From Bolinopsis microptera (Eukaryota > Ctenophora > Tentaculata > Lobata > Bolinopsidae): DNA of 64,000 nt. The notes under the pieces were generated by a model that was not told the origin of the DNA, searched no databases, and saw only the letters and a list, made by a program, of their open reading frames with translations. Location of the stretch: NCBI RefSeq assembly GCF_026151205.1, contig NC_087084.1:10381453-10445452 (forward strand), written 5' to 3'. Shown one piece after another: positions 52,120 to 63,004 of the stretch; the stretch's first letter is position 1; every line of letters begins with the position of its first letter. The position numbers and the translations under genes were made by a program.

Positions 52120-53458
52120 TCATCTGCTGATGATGTTCACATAACATTATTTCCTCTCTCCTTTATTCCTTCCGTCTTTTCTTAAACTTACAGTTCAGTT
52201 ACTTTATTTCACCAGGTCTACCTAAGGATCAATTATTCTTTGGTGGGGTTTCACTTCTGGTATTGGCTTCATTCCCGTTCCTTTTCCTTATTCTTTATAC
52301 TTATTTTTTTATATAGTTTAATGAGACCCTGATTAAGCAAACTATAATGGAGGGTTAAATGAAAAAGGGCCATATCAACATATTCCGCATTTTATAAGGA
52401 TACCCTTCAGTATATAAATAATCCTTAAACTCTGGTCACAAGAGAAACTGCTTATAAAATGTGCAGTAACAAAAAGTACACATCAGACACTTTACTTTTT
52501 AGGGAAATTTTCAGTTAAATCAAGAGATCTTCTCATTGTGATCTTGTTATTGTCTGTACTGACAGGTTTCGCGATTCCAACACGGAACACCTGTGTTAGA
52601 CAAACGCAACATGATAGTATAAAATAATACATTAAATCAAATGATGTGATGCAATTGGCAGAGCGCAGTTTTTCTCCAAAGCCAAACTAGATAATGGTTA
52701 TAATCCGTACAAATTCAGAATAGAACGAAATAATAGTCATGCACAGAAGTCTAATGAAAATAGTCAATATTGTGCCAGATCCGTTACACATTATTAGTCG
52801 TGGCCAAATAAATTGAACAACGATGTAAATGTTGGGCGGCACTATAGCGTGTAGCGAGCCCATGTCGATTTATCAAGAAAACAACAATTTCAAGAAAACA
52901 TCAATTATATATTATCCCACTTCAAATAACACCCGTTACTTTGATTGTCTAACCCTAATCCTAACCGCTAACCCTATAACTCTAACCGTAACCCGAAACC
53001 TAACTTTGACCATATACCCCTAACCAATAATTAGGCTGGGATGAGCCCATTTTAGTGTTAATTCCCGTAAATTTGTCGCTATTTTCAATATTTCAAATAA
53101 ACATTATGCAGGTCAACTTGTTGCACATTATAGCTCAATTTTTTTTAAAGCATTTGCTTATGATTTTATAGCAATCCACTCAGTACACAAATTTTTGGCT
53201 TTTGTTAATGGACTAACTCGGCGCGCGCTACTTCGAAGAAATTTTGACGAGTAACATTCGTCTGCAAGCTTTGATGTATTTGGAAAATTATTCATCATTC
53301 ATACAATATACACGAACAAATTCAACAATGGTGATTGTTTAATACTATAAAAAGAATTAACATCGTCAATTAAATTAATTATGCATATCATTGGATTTAT
53401 TTTGTATTTGTTTTTATTTATTGAGATTTTTGTCTGAATTATATTCGTGCCATGGAAA
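52120..53458. other. Element 3' tail and dispersed repeats, no gene
   Basis: T-rich 3' region of the Penelope element to about 52370. Then sequence sharing blocks with 5880-5930. Then degenerate CTAACCCTAA telomere-like runs at 52950-53025. No coding feature supported. Confidence 0.4.
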
Positions 53459-53460
53459 TG

Positions 53461-56400
53461 TGTAAGCAGTGATTAATTGAGATGAATTTAGGGTAATATT
53501 GTGTAATATGTAGATAGTGTAATGATTATAATAAGGCGGTCGTGGGGTCCAGTATGTGACGGTAGTATTTTGGGCATATATTAGTATACGACAGTTATTG
53601 CAGTTTAAGTGCAGAGAGGTCAGTTTAACATATGTTTGGGTCAGTACGAGGTTGAATTATGGAATGTTTACAGAATACTAGTGTTACAATGTTGCGGCTA
53701 TCGACAGGATAGTTTGAGATTCCAGGGAAATGAAGGATTGTTTAGACTATCAGGGGCGAGAGGAAAATACGATTAGCCTTTTGAGGTAGAGAGTGCCAGT
53801 TTACCCGATCGAGAGGGGGGTCATTTTGATACCGGGCAGGTTCTGTAGCTAGAACCTGTTAAGGTTAGGTCGTTTAGTTAGGTAGATGGTTATAGTGGTA
53901 AGTATAAGATTGGCGGCCGTAGAATAGTGGAGCATTACGTAATTACTGTTATCAGGCTTGGTTGTGGCCGACACCAGGGGATGTCTTGACAACACTGGGC
54001 TCTGGCAGAGCGGGAGTCAGCAATGGTTGACTTAGATAGGTAAAGCTAGACTAAGAGTAGGAGCTAGAACCGGTTAAGGTTAGGTCGTTTGGTTAGGTAG
54101 ATGGTTATAGTGGTAAGTATAAGATTGGCGGCCGTAGAATAGTGGAGCATTACGTAGTTACTATTATCAGGCTTGGTTGTGGCCGACACCAGGGGATGTC
54201 TTGACAACACTGGGCTCTGGCAGAGCGAGAGTCAGCAATGGTTGACTCAGATAGGTAAAGCTAGATTAAGAGTAGGATTAACGGCAGGAAGTAGGTTGCG
54301 TACTATTTGAGGCAGTATGAATCGGAGCAATTAGGAATTTGGTGCACAGCATTTGAGGCAATATGAGTCTAAGTGACTAAGCGTTGGTTGAGCAAATATT
54401 CGATTATTCATTGTTCAGTTAAGTACCTTGGGCACCTTTATTATACCCCTTGTTTGCATTCTCACCCTATTCGATAGAGGGTCATGGTTGATAATATCTA
54501 AAACACAATTTGGCTTCAGGCAGTCACACTCTACTTCACATGCAGTTAATCACTCAGTAAACCTTATAACTGAATCTCTAAAACTTAAGCATCATGTCTT
54601 AGGCATATTCATAGACCTTAGCAAAGCTTTTGATACAATAGATCATGGTACATTACTTGTCAAATTACAGGGCTATGGGATACGTGGGGTGGCAAATGAT
54701 CTTATAAAAAGTTACTTAACAAATAGATCACAATATACTGAAGTTGTTGGTGAGAAATCTGACGCCTTGAAAATACAGTTTGGAGTCCCTCAGGGTTCGA
54801 TTCTTGGACCTCTCTTATTTCTCCTATATATTAATGATATCGCCAACAGCTCCAGTTTGGGATCATTTGTCACCTTCGCTGATGACACCAATATATTTGT
54901 GACTGGGAAATCTAAAAAGGAGGCATATATGCGTGGTAATTCTCTTTTAACTAGTTTATATTCCTACATGCGAGCAAACAAACTCCATGTCAACTTGTCT
55001 AAATGCTGTTTCATTCACTTTAAACCAGCATCGTCCTCCCAGACTGACAATAATTCTGAATATACTCTAACCATTGATAACTTTCCAATAAAACAAGTTG
55101 CATCTGCTAAGTTTCTGGGAGTCGTCATCGATGAAAAGCTAACCTGGGAAGAACATATAAAATCACTTAGGCGTTCTCTCAGCCATGCAACATCAACTCT
55201 CTGCCGCCTACGCTGCTCCCTCCCAGATTTCTTACACCGCCAGTTGTATTACACTCTATTTGAATCACACCTCTCCTATTGTATCACGGTTTGGGGTGGG
55301 GCAGCCAAAACTCGTATAAGTTCTGTATTCAAAGCACAAAAATATTGTCTCAGGGTACTGTTTGGCGACAGGGAGGCATACCTAGATAAATTTAAGACCT
55401 GTGCTCGTGCTCGACCGTTTGGCAACCAAAATCTGAACAAAAAATTTTTCTTGAAAGAGCACACGAAACCTTTGTTCAAGGAACACGGAATACTTGCCGT
55501 CCAAAACCTGTACACTTACCATTGTTTCCTTGAGCTCTATAAAATCATGAAATTCCGTGCTCCGATTTCCCTCCATGAAAATTTCACCTGCTCAAGTAGG
55601 AAACCCACCCTTATACTAAGCCAAGCAGACCCCCCTGACAACTTCAATAGCAGAACGACTCGTATTTGGAACGTAATTGTGCCTAAGCTTGGTATACGTG
55701 ACTACTGTCTAAGTGTGGCCTGCCTGAAGTCTAGGATGAAGCAATCACTGCTCGTCAACCAGCATAACCATGCTGATCTTGATTGGACAAACAAAGATTT
55801 CGAATGCTCTAATCTAAATTTTGACATTAAGTCTACCCTAGGCCTAGGGTCCACACATCCAAAATGATTATCTTGAAATTGAAAATTAGCTGGGTGTGCA
55901 TTTTCCTTTGTCTTACTAACGTGTGTGAGCGCAGTGTAGTGAGAAAGTGTTTTTAACAGATTTATTATTAGACTTAGGATTATGATTTTTAATATATTAC
56001 ATTGATATAAGATTTATTTTTGATAGGTACTTAATAAAGTTGATGAATTTCCCTCCCTATTAAAATTTTAAACCCATTTAGTGAAAATTGATAAACGAAG
56101 ATCTAGATATTGATACATATTATAACCAACATTGCTTATATTCTGCCTTGTAAACAAAGAGCAAATCTTCTTAATGACTTCTTCCTGTCCTAAAACTAAA
56201 ACTTCATCCTATTAAAGTAAAGGCCAGTTGTTACCACAAGCTATTATACCGTCCCTCTCAAAAACATGCCTCAGCCTCCATCAAAAACAATTTTAGTTTT
56301 CAGTCCTTCTAGTTTCCAAAAATCTACCGAGCTAGTGTTCTGGTGTGCACAAAAGCCCCTAAGCCCGTGCATTCCTTGCCCCGCTAGCTGCCAGTCCTTG

Positions 56401-56898
56401 ACAAACTTCCAATAGCAAAGATAAACTAGTCATTTACAAATTGAGCACTATACAATTTTAATTGTTTTAAATATTTGACTTTGTAAAATGAGCTAAAACA
56501 TTGATTTATTAGTTTCATTGATTTATTAGTTTCATTGATACCAGACTAGTGTAAGGGACCAGGACCAGTTATGGTTGGGGCCTGGTGAGCACGGATGGAA
56601 CGTGTCGTTAGAGGTTTAGAATCGACAGTGGTTATTTCAGGGCACCTAGATTAGGCACGGTCAAGGCGAGTTGACCGTGCTATCCGTGTTTTATGTTGCA
56701 GCACTAGATCGCTGAGCGTTTATGGGCGATACGAGTCTGGTTAATTAGGATTTGAAGTAGAGGTGGTCGAATTATTCATTGTATTGTTTCATAGTTTAAC
56801 TTTGTTTACCCTTTATTATCACGCTCGTTTCCATTGTCCAAACCCTTAATTAAATGCAAATAAACTTCGAACCGGGAAGCAAGTGTCCACTGCTTACA
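53461..56898 (+). mobile_element. 5' LTR of a large retroelement, with a LINE inside
   Basis: The LTR starts TGTAAGCAGT (53461-53470) and ends with its exact inverse ACTGCTTACA (to 56898), followed by a primer-site-like TGGCGCGAAC. The first ~996 bases recur almost identically at 63005-64000. The LTR includes an internal ~214-bp tandem duplication (from ~53848 and ~54062). Between ~54470 and ~56050 sits a truncated LINE. The window ends before the corresponding point of the 3' LTR, so whether both LTRs carry the LINE cannot be seen. Confidence 0.75.
54428..55867 (+). pseudogene. 5'-truncated LINE reverse transcriptase inside the 5' LTR
   Basis: 479-codon frame; the LINE part begins about residue 20 (KTQFGFRQSHST). 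RT motifs in order: IFIDLSKAFDTIDH, GVPQGSILGPLLFLLYINDI, the catalytic FADDTNIF and FLGVVIDEKLTWEEHI, followed by a full thumb/tail region. The N-terminal endonuclease is missing. The downstream region has AATAAA at ~56031. The frame is open to the end, so the insertion is fairly recent. Residues 1-20 are translated LTR sequence. Confidence 0.85.
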
Positions 56899-56920
56899 AG
56901 TGGCGCGAACGGTAGGATCC
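56899..56920 (+). promoter_or_regulatory. Candidate primer-binding site
   Basis: AGTGGCGCGAACGG directly follows the LTR end (...ACTGCTTACA). TGGCGCGAAC resembles the TGGCGCCCGAAC-type tRNA complement of many LTR elements, but the tRNA is not identified. Confidence 0.5.
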
Positions 56921-57428
56921 TATTTTATTATAGGATAGTTTGTTTTGTATTTTAATTAAGGTAATGGAGATTATTTAGTGTGTGAGAGTGAGTCGACAGA
57001 GGTCAGGAGTATTTGTAAATATGTACGTAAACGTAATATTATACAGTGTTGTCAGTTACCATTGTTAGACTAGTGCAGTGCAAGAGCAGTAAAGCTGTAA
57101 AGGAATGCTCGGTGAAGTGTAAGAGTTTAAATGGTATTTTTGGGGTTTCTTTCATCATGGAGGGGACAGGGGGTTAGATTCCGGAGAGGCACAGGTTAGG
57201 AGGGGTTATTTTGAGGAGTATATGTCCGTCCATTGAGGGATTGGTTCGAGAGAGTGTTTTGATGAGTTGATTCATGGATAACCGGGTCTTATTCTAAGTT
57301 TTAAGACGGCAGACTTGACATACTTTCAGCCACCAGAGCCTCAGTGGGAGTGGCTGCCTGCTGAACCGTTCTGTAGTGTGTCAGACTTGTTTTCTTTTAG
57401 TAGCGCTACGTATTGTGATATCATGAAA

Positions 57429-57520
57429 GAGATAGAGGAAGAGATAGAGGAAGAGATAGAGGAAGAGATAGAGGAAGAGATAGAGAAAGAGATAGAGGAA
57501 GAGATAGAGGAAGAGATATT
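57429..57520. repeat. 12-bp GAGATAGAGGAA array
   Basis: Seven to eight units in the untranslated leader of the LTR element. Confidence 0.9.
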
Positions 57521-57904
57521 ATATAAATAAGACCCGGGTGATGCTAGCATTGGAGGTTGAGGAGAGGTTATTCGAAGAGTGGTGACGTCACTTGTAGGGA
57601 ATTAGAGCGGTGTATTAATTTGAAAACTTGGAACGTTTTGAAGGGGTTTTTTTGAAATTTGAGGGGTGCCGGGGCATGGTATTTTCTATGATGAAAGAAA
57701 TTAGGACTACTTTTCTGTGAAGAGAGTGTTGAATTGACTGTCCGAATATTTGAATATGAGGAACTGACGGAGATTAAGTCATGGAGTGACGGTGTGAGAC
57801 ACTGATTTATCAATTAGAGTAAAAACCGAGCAATAGAGAGCTGATAAGCGAGAGCTTTAATTATTACATTTGACCTGTACACTTGGTATTTTAATTAGTA
57901 CATT

Positions 57905-58348
57905 GTTGAAGAGAGAGACAGTGTTTGTATTTTATTTTAATACTTTCAACACTACTATATAACAAATAATTTGAGTCAGGGAAGCGGCACTGAGAGAGGA
58001 ACTGTTGAAGAGAGAGAGACAGTGTTTGTATTTTATTTTAATACTTTCAACACTACTATATAACAAATAATTTGAGTCAGGGAAGCGGCACTGAGAGAGG
58101 AACTGTTGAAGAGAGAGAGACAGTGTTTGTATTGTATTTTAATACTTTCAACACTACTATATAACAAATAATTTGAGTCAGGGAAGCGGCACTGAGAGAG
58201 GAATTGGCAGAGATAAAGATAGCTAATAAGGTAATGATGAGAGCGCGGCAGGAGGCTGAGCTAGCAAACGAGAAAGGAATTGGCAGAGATAAAGATAGCT
58301 AATGAGGTAATGATGAGAGCGCGGCAGGAGGCTGAGCTAGCAAACGAA
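57905..58348 (+). repeat. 100-bp repeats (x3) and a 76-bp duplication at the start of gag
   Basis: Three ~100-bp units starting TTGAAGAGAGAGACAGTG (57905, 58005, 58106) each contain the 38-bp block found in YAP intron 4. A 76-bp unit starting GAATTGGCAGAGATAAAG then occurs twice (58201, 58277); the second copy opens the gag frame. Confidence 0.85.
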
Positions 58349-59317
58349 GAGTTAAGGACTCAATATGATGAATTGAGGCAGCATGGAGCACAGCTAAGAA
58401 GAGATGGATTCAGAGAGGGTAAGCTAGAAGCTAGGCAGGAGAAGGAGACCGAAAAGAGGAGAATCAGAGAAGCGAACAGAGCAGCGGGTAAGAAATACCC
58501 ATTAATGAAACCTCGGATGTTTGTGCTGGGGAAACACAGCTTTAGAACCTTCCTGAGCGGGTTTAAAATATTTGCCAATGCTGCGGACATCTTGGATGAA
58601 GACTTGGTGGACATGATAATGACGGACTTGGACCCCAAGGCACAGAGGAGAGTGGAGACTCTACGATTAACCCGGGACGAGAAGAGAAATGTAGAGGCGA
58701 GTTTGGAGAGGAGGACAGAGGTGCTATGTGATGTGCATTCAAAGGCGGGTGCAGGAAGAAACTTCTTGAGATGCGTCAGAAAGAGGAAGAGACAATTTCG
58801 GATTTTGCAGCTAGAGTCACTGACATGGCAGATGAGGCATATGCACCGGAGGAGGAGGAGATCAAGAAGACCATCAGGCTAGATGTATTTACAGCTGGGG
58901 TATTAAAGGATGAAATCGGGATCGAGTTAATCAAGTCACGAGTGCAAGATTTTGAGGCCGCGCTAAAGAGGGCAGTTAAGTTGGATGGGATCCTGGCGAG
59001 TCGTAGCCCTAAAACCAGGGAAGAATGAGGAGGAACTTTTGTTTCAAATCGAGGAGGATATAGAGATGGATGAGGGAGTGATAAACCGAGTGATGGAAGA
59101 GAACCGGCCGAGAAGAGACATCGGTGCTTGTTACACCTGTGGACAGCATGGACATTTCGCAAAGGAATGTAGAAAGCCCCCACTTGGTATGGATGCGGGA
59201 GACAGGGTCATATTGCAATGGATTGTACGCAAGGACACGGTGGCCGAGGAGGTCTTCAAAGAGGGCAAGATCCTCTTGTACAGAAAGCTATGGACGAAAG
59301 AAATTTATCATTGGTAG
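58280..59317 (+). pseudogene. Gag 1 (Gypsy-like capsid and zinc knuckles), frameshifted
   Basis: It is read in three frames. 58280-58740 encodes a coiled-coil N-terminus rich in Glu/Arg, then capsid-like sequence (FRTFLSGFKIFANAADILDE, LDPKAQRRVETLRL). 58760-59028 continues it (MRQKEEETISDFAARV, QDFEAALKRAVKLDG). Then comes a zinc knuckle, CYTCGQHGHFAKEC, near 59130-59170. In another frame a second knuckle-like CGRQGHIAMDC follows. Two frameshifts make it non-functional as one protein. The layout (capsid, then knuckles) is that of Ty3/Gypsy gag. Confidence 0.7.
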
Positions 59318-59339
59318 CAGGTAGAAGAACTGATAAGGC

Positions 59340-60213
59340 ATGGGAGGAGACCAACCACCTTTGTCGACAGAGGGGATGGATTACTTGAAGTGGAAACGTG
59401 AAGTCGGCATCTGGGAGTTGGGAACTTCGATAGCAGCTGCTAAGCAGGCTGCAGTGTGTGTCTTGAGAATCCAGGATTTCAAGGCAAGAGATTTTGTAAC
59501 ACGCTTAGAGTATATTTATATATACTCAGAGTATATTTCTAGGTATTGATGATCTAGAAAAGTTTGTTAGACCGGAACAAATGCAAATGACAGAATATAT
59601 CGCTGAATTCAAGAGACGATTGAACCGGATCGGAGAGTTGTTTAATGACAAGAAAGAAATTTATCATGATGGTATGTTGGCATACAGGTTGTTAACTCAG
59701 GCCAACCTGACCAAAGATCAACAGATATTGATCAAAGCGGCAATGGGGACTCAAGAGTTGACAAGTAAAGCAATTGAGGAATGTTTGAAGAGGTGTTTCG
59801 GTGACGCTGTTTTCTGTCGTAGATCCAGAATGGAGTTAGACACAGTGAAGATTAAGGTAAAACCTGGATCGGATGTGCATTACCATAGGGGTCAGTTTGA
59901 TGAAAAAGGATACTGACATCAGTGGTGATAATGGAGAATATACATTCTATCAAGGCTACAATAATTGAGGACAAGGAGGAAGGAAATCGTTCTCTTCTGG
60001 CGGTTATAACAATTACTCCAATGGCAAAGGGAGATCTGGAAATGACAGCAGACCATGGGAAAGAGACAAACAGCTCAATTCAAAAGAAAGGAATAACTCA
60101 GACTACAAAGATGAGTTAAATGCTATCAGTCACAAAACAGGCGATGTAGCAAGATGTTCAATTTGTGATTCGAATAAGCATTTCCGGGCAGATTGTCAAC
60201 ATAATCCCAATGT
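59340..60213 (+). pseudogene. Gag 2 (Copia-like), broken
   Basis: 59340-59549 encodes MDYLKWKREVGIWELG, the N-terminal signature of Copia-type gag. After an in-frame stop, 59581-59916 continues with MTEYIAEFKRRLNRIGELF and ILIKAAMGTQELTSKAIEE. A separate knuckle CSICDSNKHFRADC is encoded in another frame at ~60150-60192. The order gag, knuckle, protease (next feature) fits a Copia-like polyprotein with several frameshifts. Confidence 0.65.
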
Positions 60214-60313
60214 TAATGATGTTCGAAAGAAGGATTCGGGCTCAGTGTGTATGTATCAGTCGTGCAGGAATGGTAAAGAATCAAACAAAATTGACAATGA
60301 CTACTGAGAGACA

Positions 60314-60937
60314 GTGCTGTTAGTCAATGAGACATTGAACAAGGTGTTGATTGACACTGGTACAACCAGTAATGTGTGTGGTGATGTTTGGTTGAACACA
60401 TTCTTAGAGTCAATGCCTGAAGAGTTGAAGAAAAAGGTCAGCAAAGTCGAGAGAAACTTGAGTTTTTGTTTTGGAGACGGACACGCGGTTAAATCTATCA
60501 AATGTGTCATGTTACCCGTCAAGTTGTGTAAAAGAGATTTCATGTTAGAAACATTTGTGGTTCCAGGAGAATTACCCTTTTTGTTTTCTAGATGTAGCAT
60601 GAAGCAACTGGGGGTATCATTAGACATAGAGAATGATCAGATTATGATTGGCGGAGAACGGCAACAACTGAAAGTGACCAAATCAGGTCATTACGTGGGA
60701 GATATCATGTTATGGGAAAATATGAAATCAGAGAAATATACCATTGAACAAACTGGTAGGGAAGAGAGTGTAAGGAAAGAGGAGAATGTTGATAGTGATA
60801 GTGACAGTGAAGATGAAGTCTGTCCGAATGAATCAGAGGAAGTAAGCAATGAACCATCAGCAGAAGGAGTGGAAGTTTCGAGTGGAACTGAAACTTCAAT
60901 AGATGAATCTGGTAATGTAGAGATCAGTAGTGAATAA
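60314..60937 (+). CDS. Retropepsin-like protease domain of the LTR element
   Basis: The 207-codon ORF begins with the aspartic-protease active site, VLIDTGTTSNVCGDVWLNTF (residues ~11-30). It continues with FCFGDGHAVKSIKCVMLPVK, ELPFLFSRCSMKQLGVSLDI and SGHYVGDI, a set seen in Copia-like polyproteins of invertebrates. The last ~60 residues are acidic (Glu/Ser/Asp). The active-site DTG is intact. No integrase follows. Confidence 0.7.
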   Translation: MLLVNETLNKVLIDTGTTSNVCGDVWLNTFLESMPEELKKKVSKVERNLSFCFGDGHAVKSIKCVMLPVKLCKRDFMLETFVVPGELPFLFSRCSMKQLGVSLDIENDQIMIGGERQQLKVTKSGHYVGDIMLWENMKSEKYTIEQTGREESVRKEENVDSDSDSEDEVCPNESEEVSNEPSAEGVEVSSGTETSIDESGNVEISSE

Positions 60938-61380
60938 GTGAAGTCAGAAAGTGTCGGTGATGAAAATAGAGACACAAGTGAGCCTGATGAATTTCAGAGT
61001 GCTTCTCGTCTGATGAGAATCAAGACTGGGTAGATGTTGTAGTCAAGAGGAATAAGGTATTAGACTTTAAGAGGGAGGATGTCATTAGGTATAACTCAGC
61101 AGATCATACCAACGATGTGTGGCAGAGAGCAAGTGTAATTGGACCTGGATGGAAAGAAAATTCTGTAAGGAAGGAAGACATCAACGTCTGGAACTTGGTG
61201 AAAGAACCAGAAGGTACAACAATTCAATTGCGTCTCAGTGAGTGTCAAGTGCAGAAAAAATCACATGATTCTCTTAACACAGAGTCTAGTATTGATACTG
61301 TGATGATACCAAAGGAGAGATATGGTGAGGTGTGTAATCAGTTTATCATTTTGTGGAGACACAGTACGATCGAAGACAGA
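60938..61380 (+). pseudogene. Polyprotein linker remnant before the missing RT
   Basis: Coding remains (best frame 61117-61410) include NDVWQRASVIGPGWKE, INVWNLVKEPEG and VMIPKERYGEVCNQ, the type of segment that lies between integrase and RT in Copia-like polyproteins. The frame then runs into a tandem repeat, so integrase core and RT are both lost. Confidence 0.5.
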
Positions 61381-62110
61381 GAGCTGATAAATGGAGACAC
61401 AGAGAGCTGATAAATGGAGACATAGACGGGTCAGAGACAAAGGCTGATAAATGGAGACACAGAGAGCTGATAAATGGAAATACAGACGAGTCGGAGACGA
61501 GATCTGATAAATGAAGACACAGTAAGGAGACAAGTACTGATAAATGAAGACACAGTACGGTCGGAGACGAGAGCTGGTAAATGAAGACACAGTACGGTCG
61601 GAGAGGAGAGCTGATAAATGGAGACACAGTATGGTCGGAGACAAGTACTGATAAATGGAGACACAGAGGGGTCGGAGAAGAGATCTGATAAATGAAGACA
61701 CAGTAAGGAGACAAGTACTGATAAATGAAGACACAGAGGGATCGGAGACGAGAGCTGATAAATGGAGACACAGACGAGTCGGAGGCGTGAGCTGATAAAT
61801 GGAGACATTGACGGGTCGGAGACGAGAGCTGATAAATGGAGACACAGTACGGTCGGAGAGGAGAGCTGATAAATGGAGACACAGTATGGTCGGAGACAAG
61901 TACTGATAAATGGAGACACAGAGGGGTCGGAGAAGAGATCTGATAAATGAAGACACAATAAGGAGACAAGTACTGATAAATGAAGACACAGAGGGATCGG
62001 AGACGAGAGCTGATAAATGGAGACACAGACGAGTCGGAGGCGTGAGCTGATAAATGGAGACATTGACGGGTCGGAGACGAGAGCTGATAAATGGAGACAC
62101 AGAGTGGTCG
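61380..62110. repeat. GAGCTGATAAATGGAGACACAG tandem array replacing the pol region
   Basis: About 18 units of ~37-42 bp (CTGATAAATGRAGACACAG...GGTCGGAGACGAGAG) with a ~255-bp higher-order period (for example from 61591 and 61846). It is open on the minus strand in three frames; those 270-codon ORFs are repeat artefacts. Confidence 0.9.
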
Positions 62111-62732
62111 AGGACGAGTTACGGGAGAATGCGGATATGCTGGAAGGAGATACAGAGTCAGGATGACTCGCAAAATTGATATAACAGTCAGAATGAGTCA
62201 TAAGATTTATATAACAGTAGTTATATCGAAATAACAGTGCAATATCAGTGATCACAAAAAATCAGATAAATCAGAAATTACTTGGAACTGAAAGAACTGT
62301 CGATATTGAAATGAAAATTAAAACAAAGTCTTAATAAATAACTATCGGAGAGTATCACCCAACAGGGGCGGTGAGGAGAAGATGGGTAACATACCTGGAG
62401 TACAAGAGAGACACTAAACCCACGGATTGACATGCGTAGTACATCAACTTGTATTCTGAACAGAGACATCGAACGAGATCCAGAAGAAGATATCTGGAAG
62501 GAGAAAAGAGACATGAAACGAGATCCAGAAGAAGATATCTGGAAAATATTCAGAACGAGGAGCGGAGACCTGGAGTGAGAGCCAGAAGAAGATATGTTGA
62601 ACAACGAACGGAGACTCGGGACCGGATCCGGATGAGGATGTTCGCAACGAAGAATGAGACGGGGATAAAAAGAGACGAAAGAGAAAATGGACAGGTAAAG
62701 TAAGCCGTCAAGTTTGGATATTGTGAAACTTT
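62111..62732. other. Untranslated 3' part of the LTR element
   Basis: Purine-rich sequence with short repeats (CAGAAGAAGATATCTGGA at ~62480 and ~62525, and again near 62580). No coding domain. Confidence 0.4.
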
Positions 62733-63004
62733 ATTAAATTATTGTACCAGTATAGTAAGGTTCTAAGAAAGAACATATTTTGTAAAGTTGTGTAAGCTGT
62801 GATCGGGCAAGAGATATGGTCTATAGTAAGAGATTTTCCATTAAATTATTGTACCAGTATAGTAAGGTTCTAAGAAAGAACATATTTTGTAAAGTTGTGT
62901 AAGCCGTGACCGGGCAAGAGATATGGTCTATAGTAAGAGATTTTCCATTAAATTATTGTACCAGTATAGTAAGGTTCTAAGAAAGAACATATTTTGTAAA
63001 GTTG
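62733..63004. repeat. 107-bp repeats abutting the 3' LTR
   Basis: Two and a half units starting TTAAATTATTGTACCAGTAT (62733, 62841, 62948). Each full unit contains GTTGTGTAAGC(T/C)GTGA, very like the LTR start GTTGTGTAAGCAGTGA, so the array includes decayed LTR beginnings. No clear polypurine tract precedes the LTR. Confidence 0.8.

Noticed and set aside
52040..52140. Hammerhead ribozyme at the Penelope 3' end
   Set aside because: CTGACGA and CGAAAC are both present, and Penelope elements often carry hammerheads. I could not form the required stem II between them, so it is left as a plain hairpin.
61261..62255. Three ~275-codon minus-strand ORFs
   Set aside because: Tandem array read in three frames; no domain.
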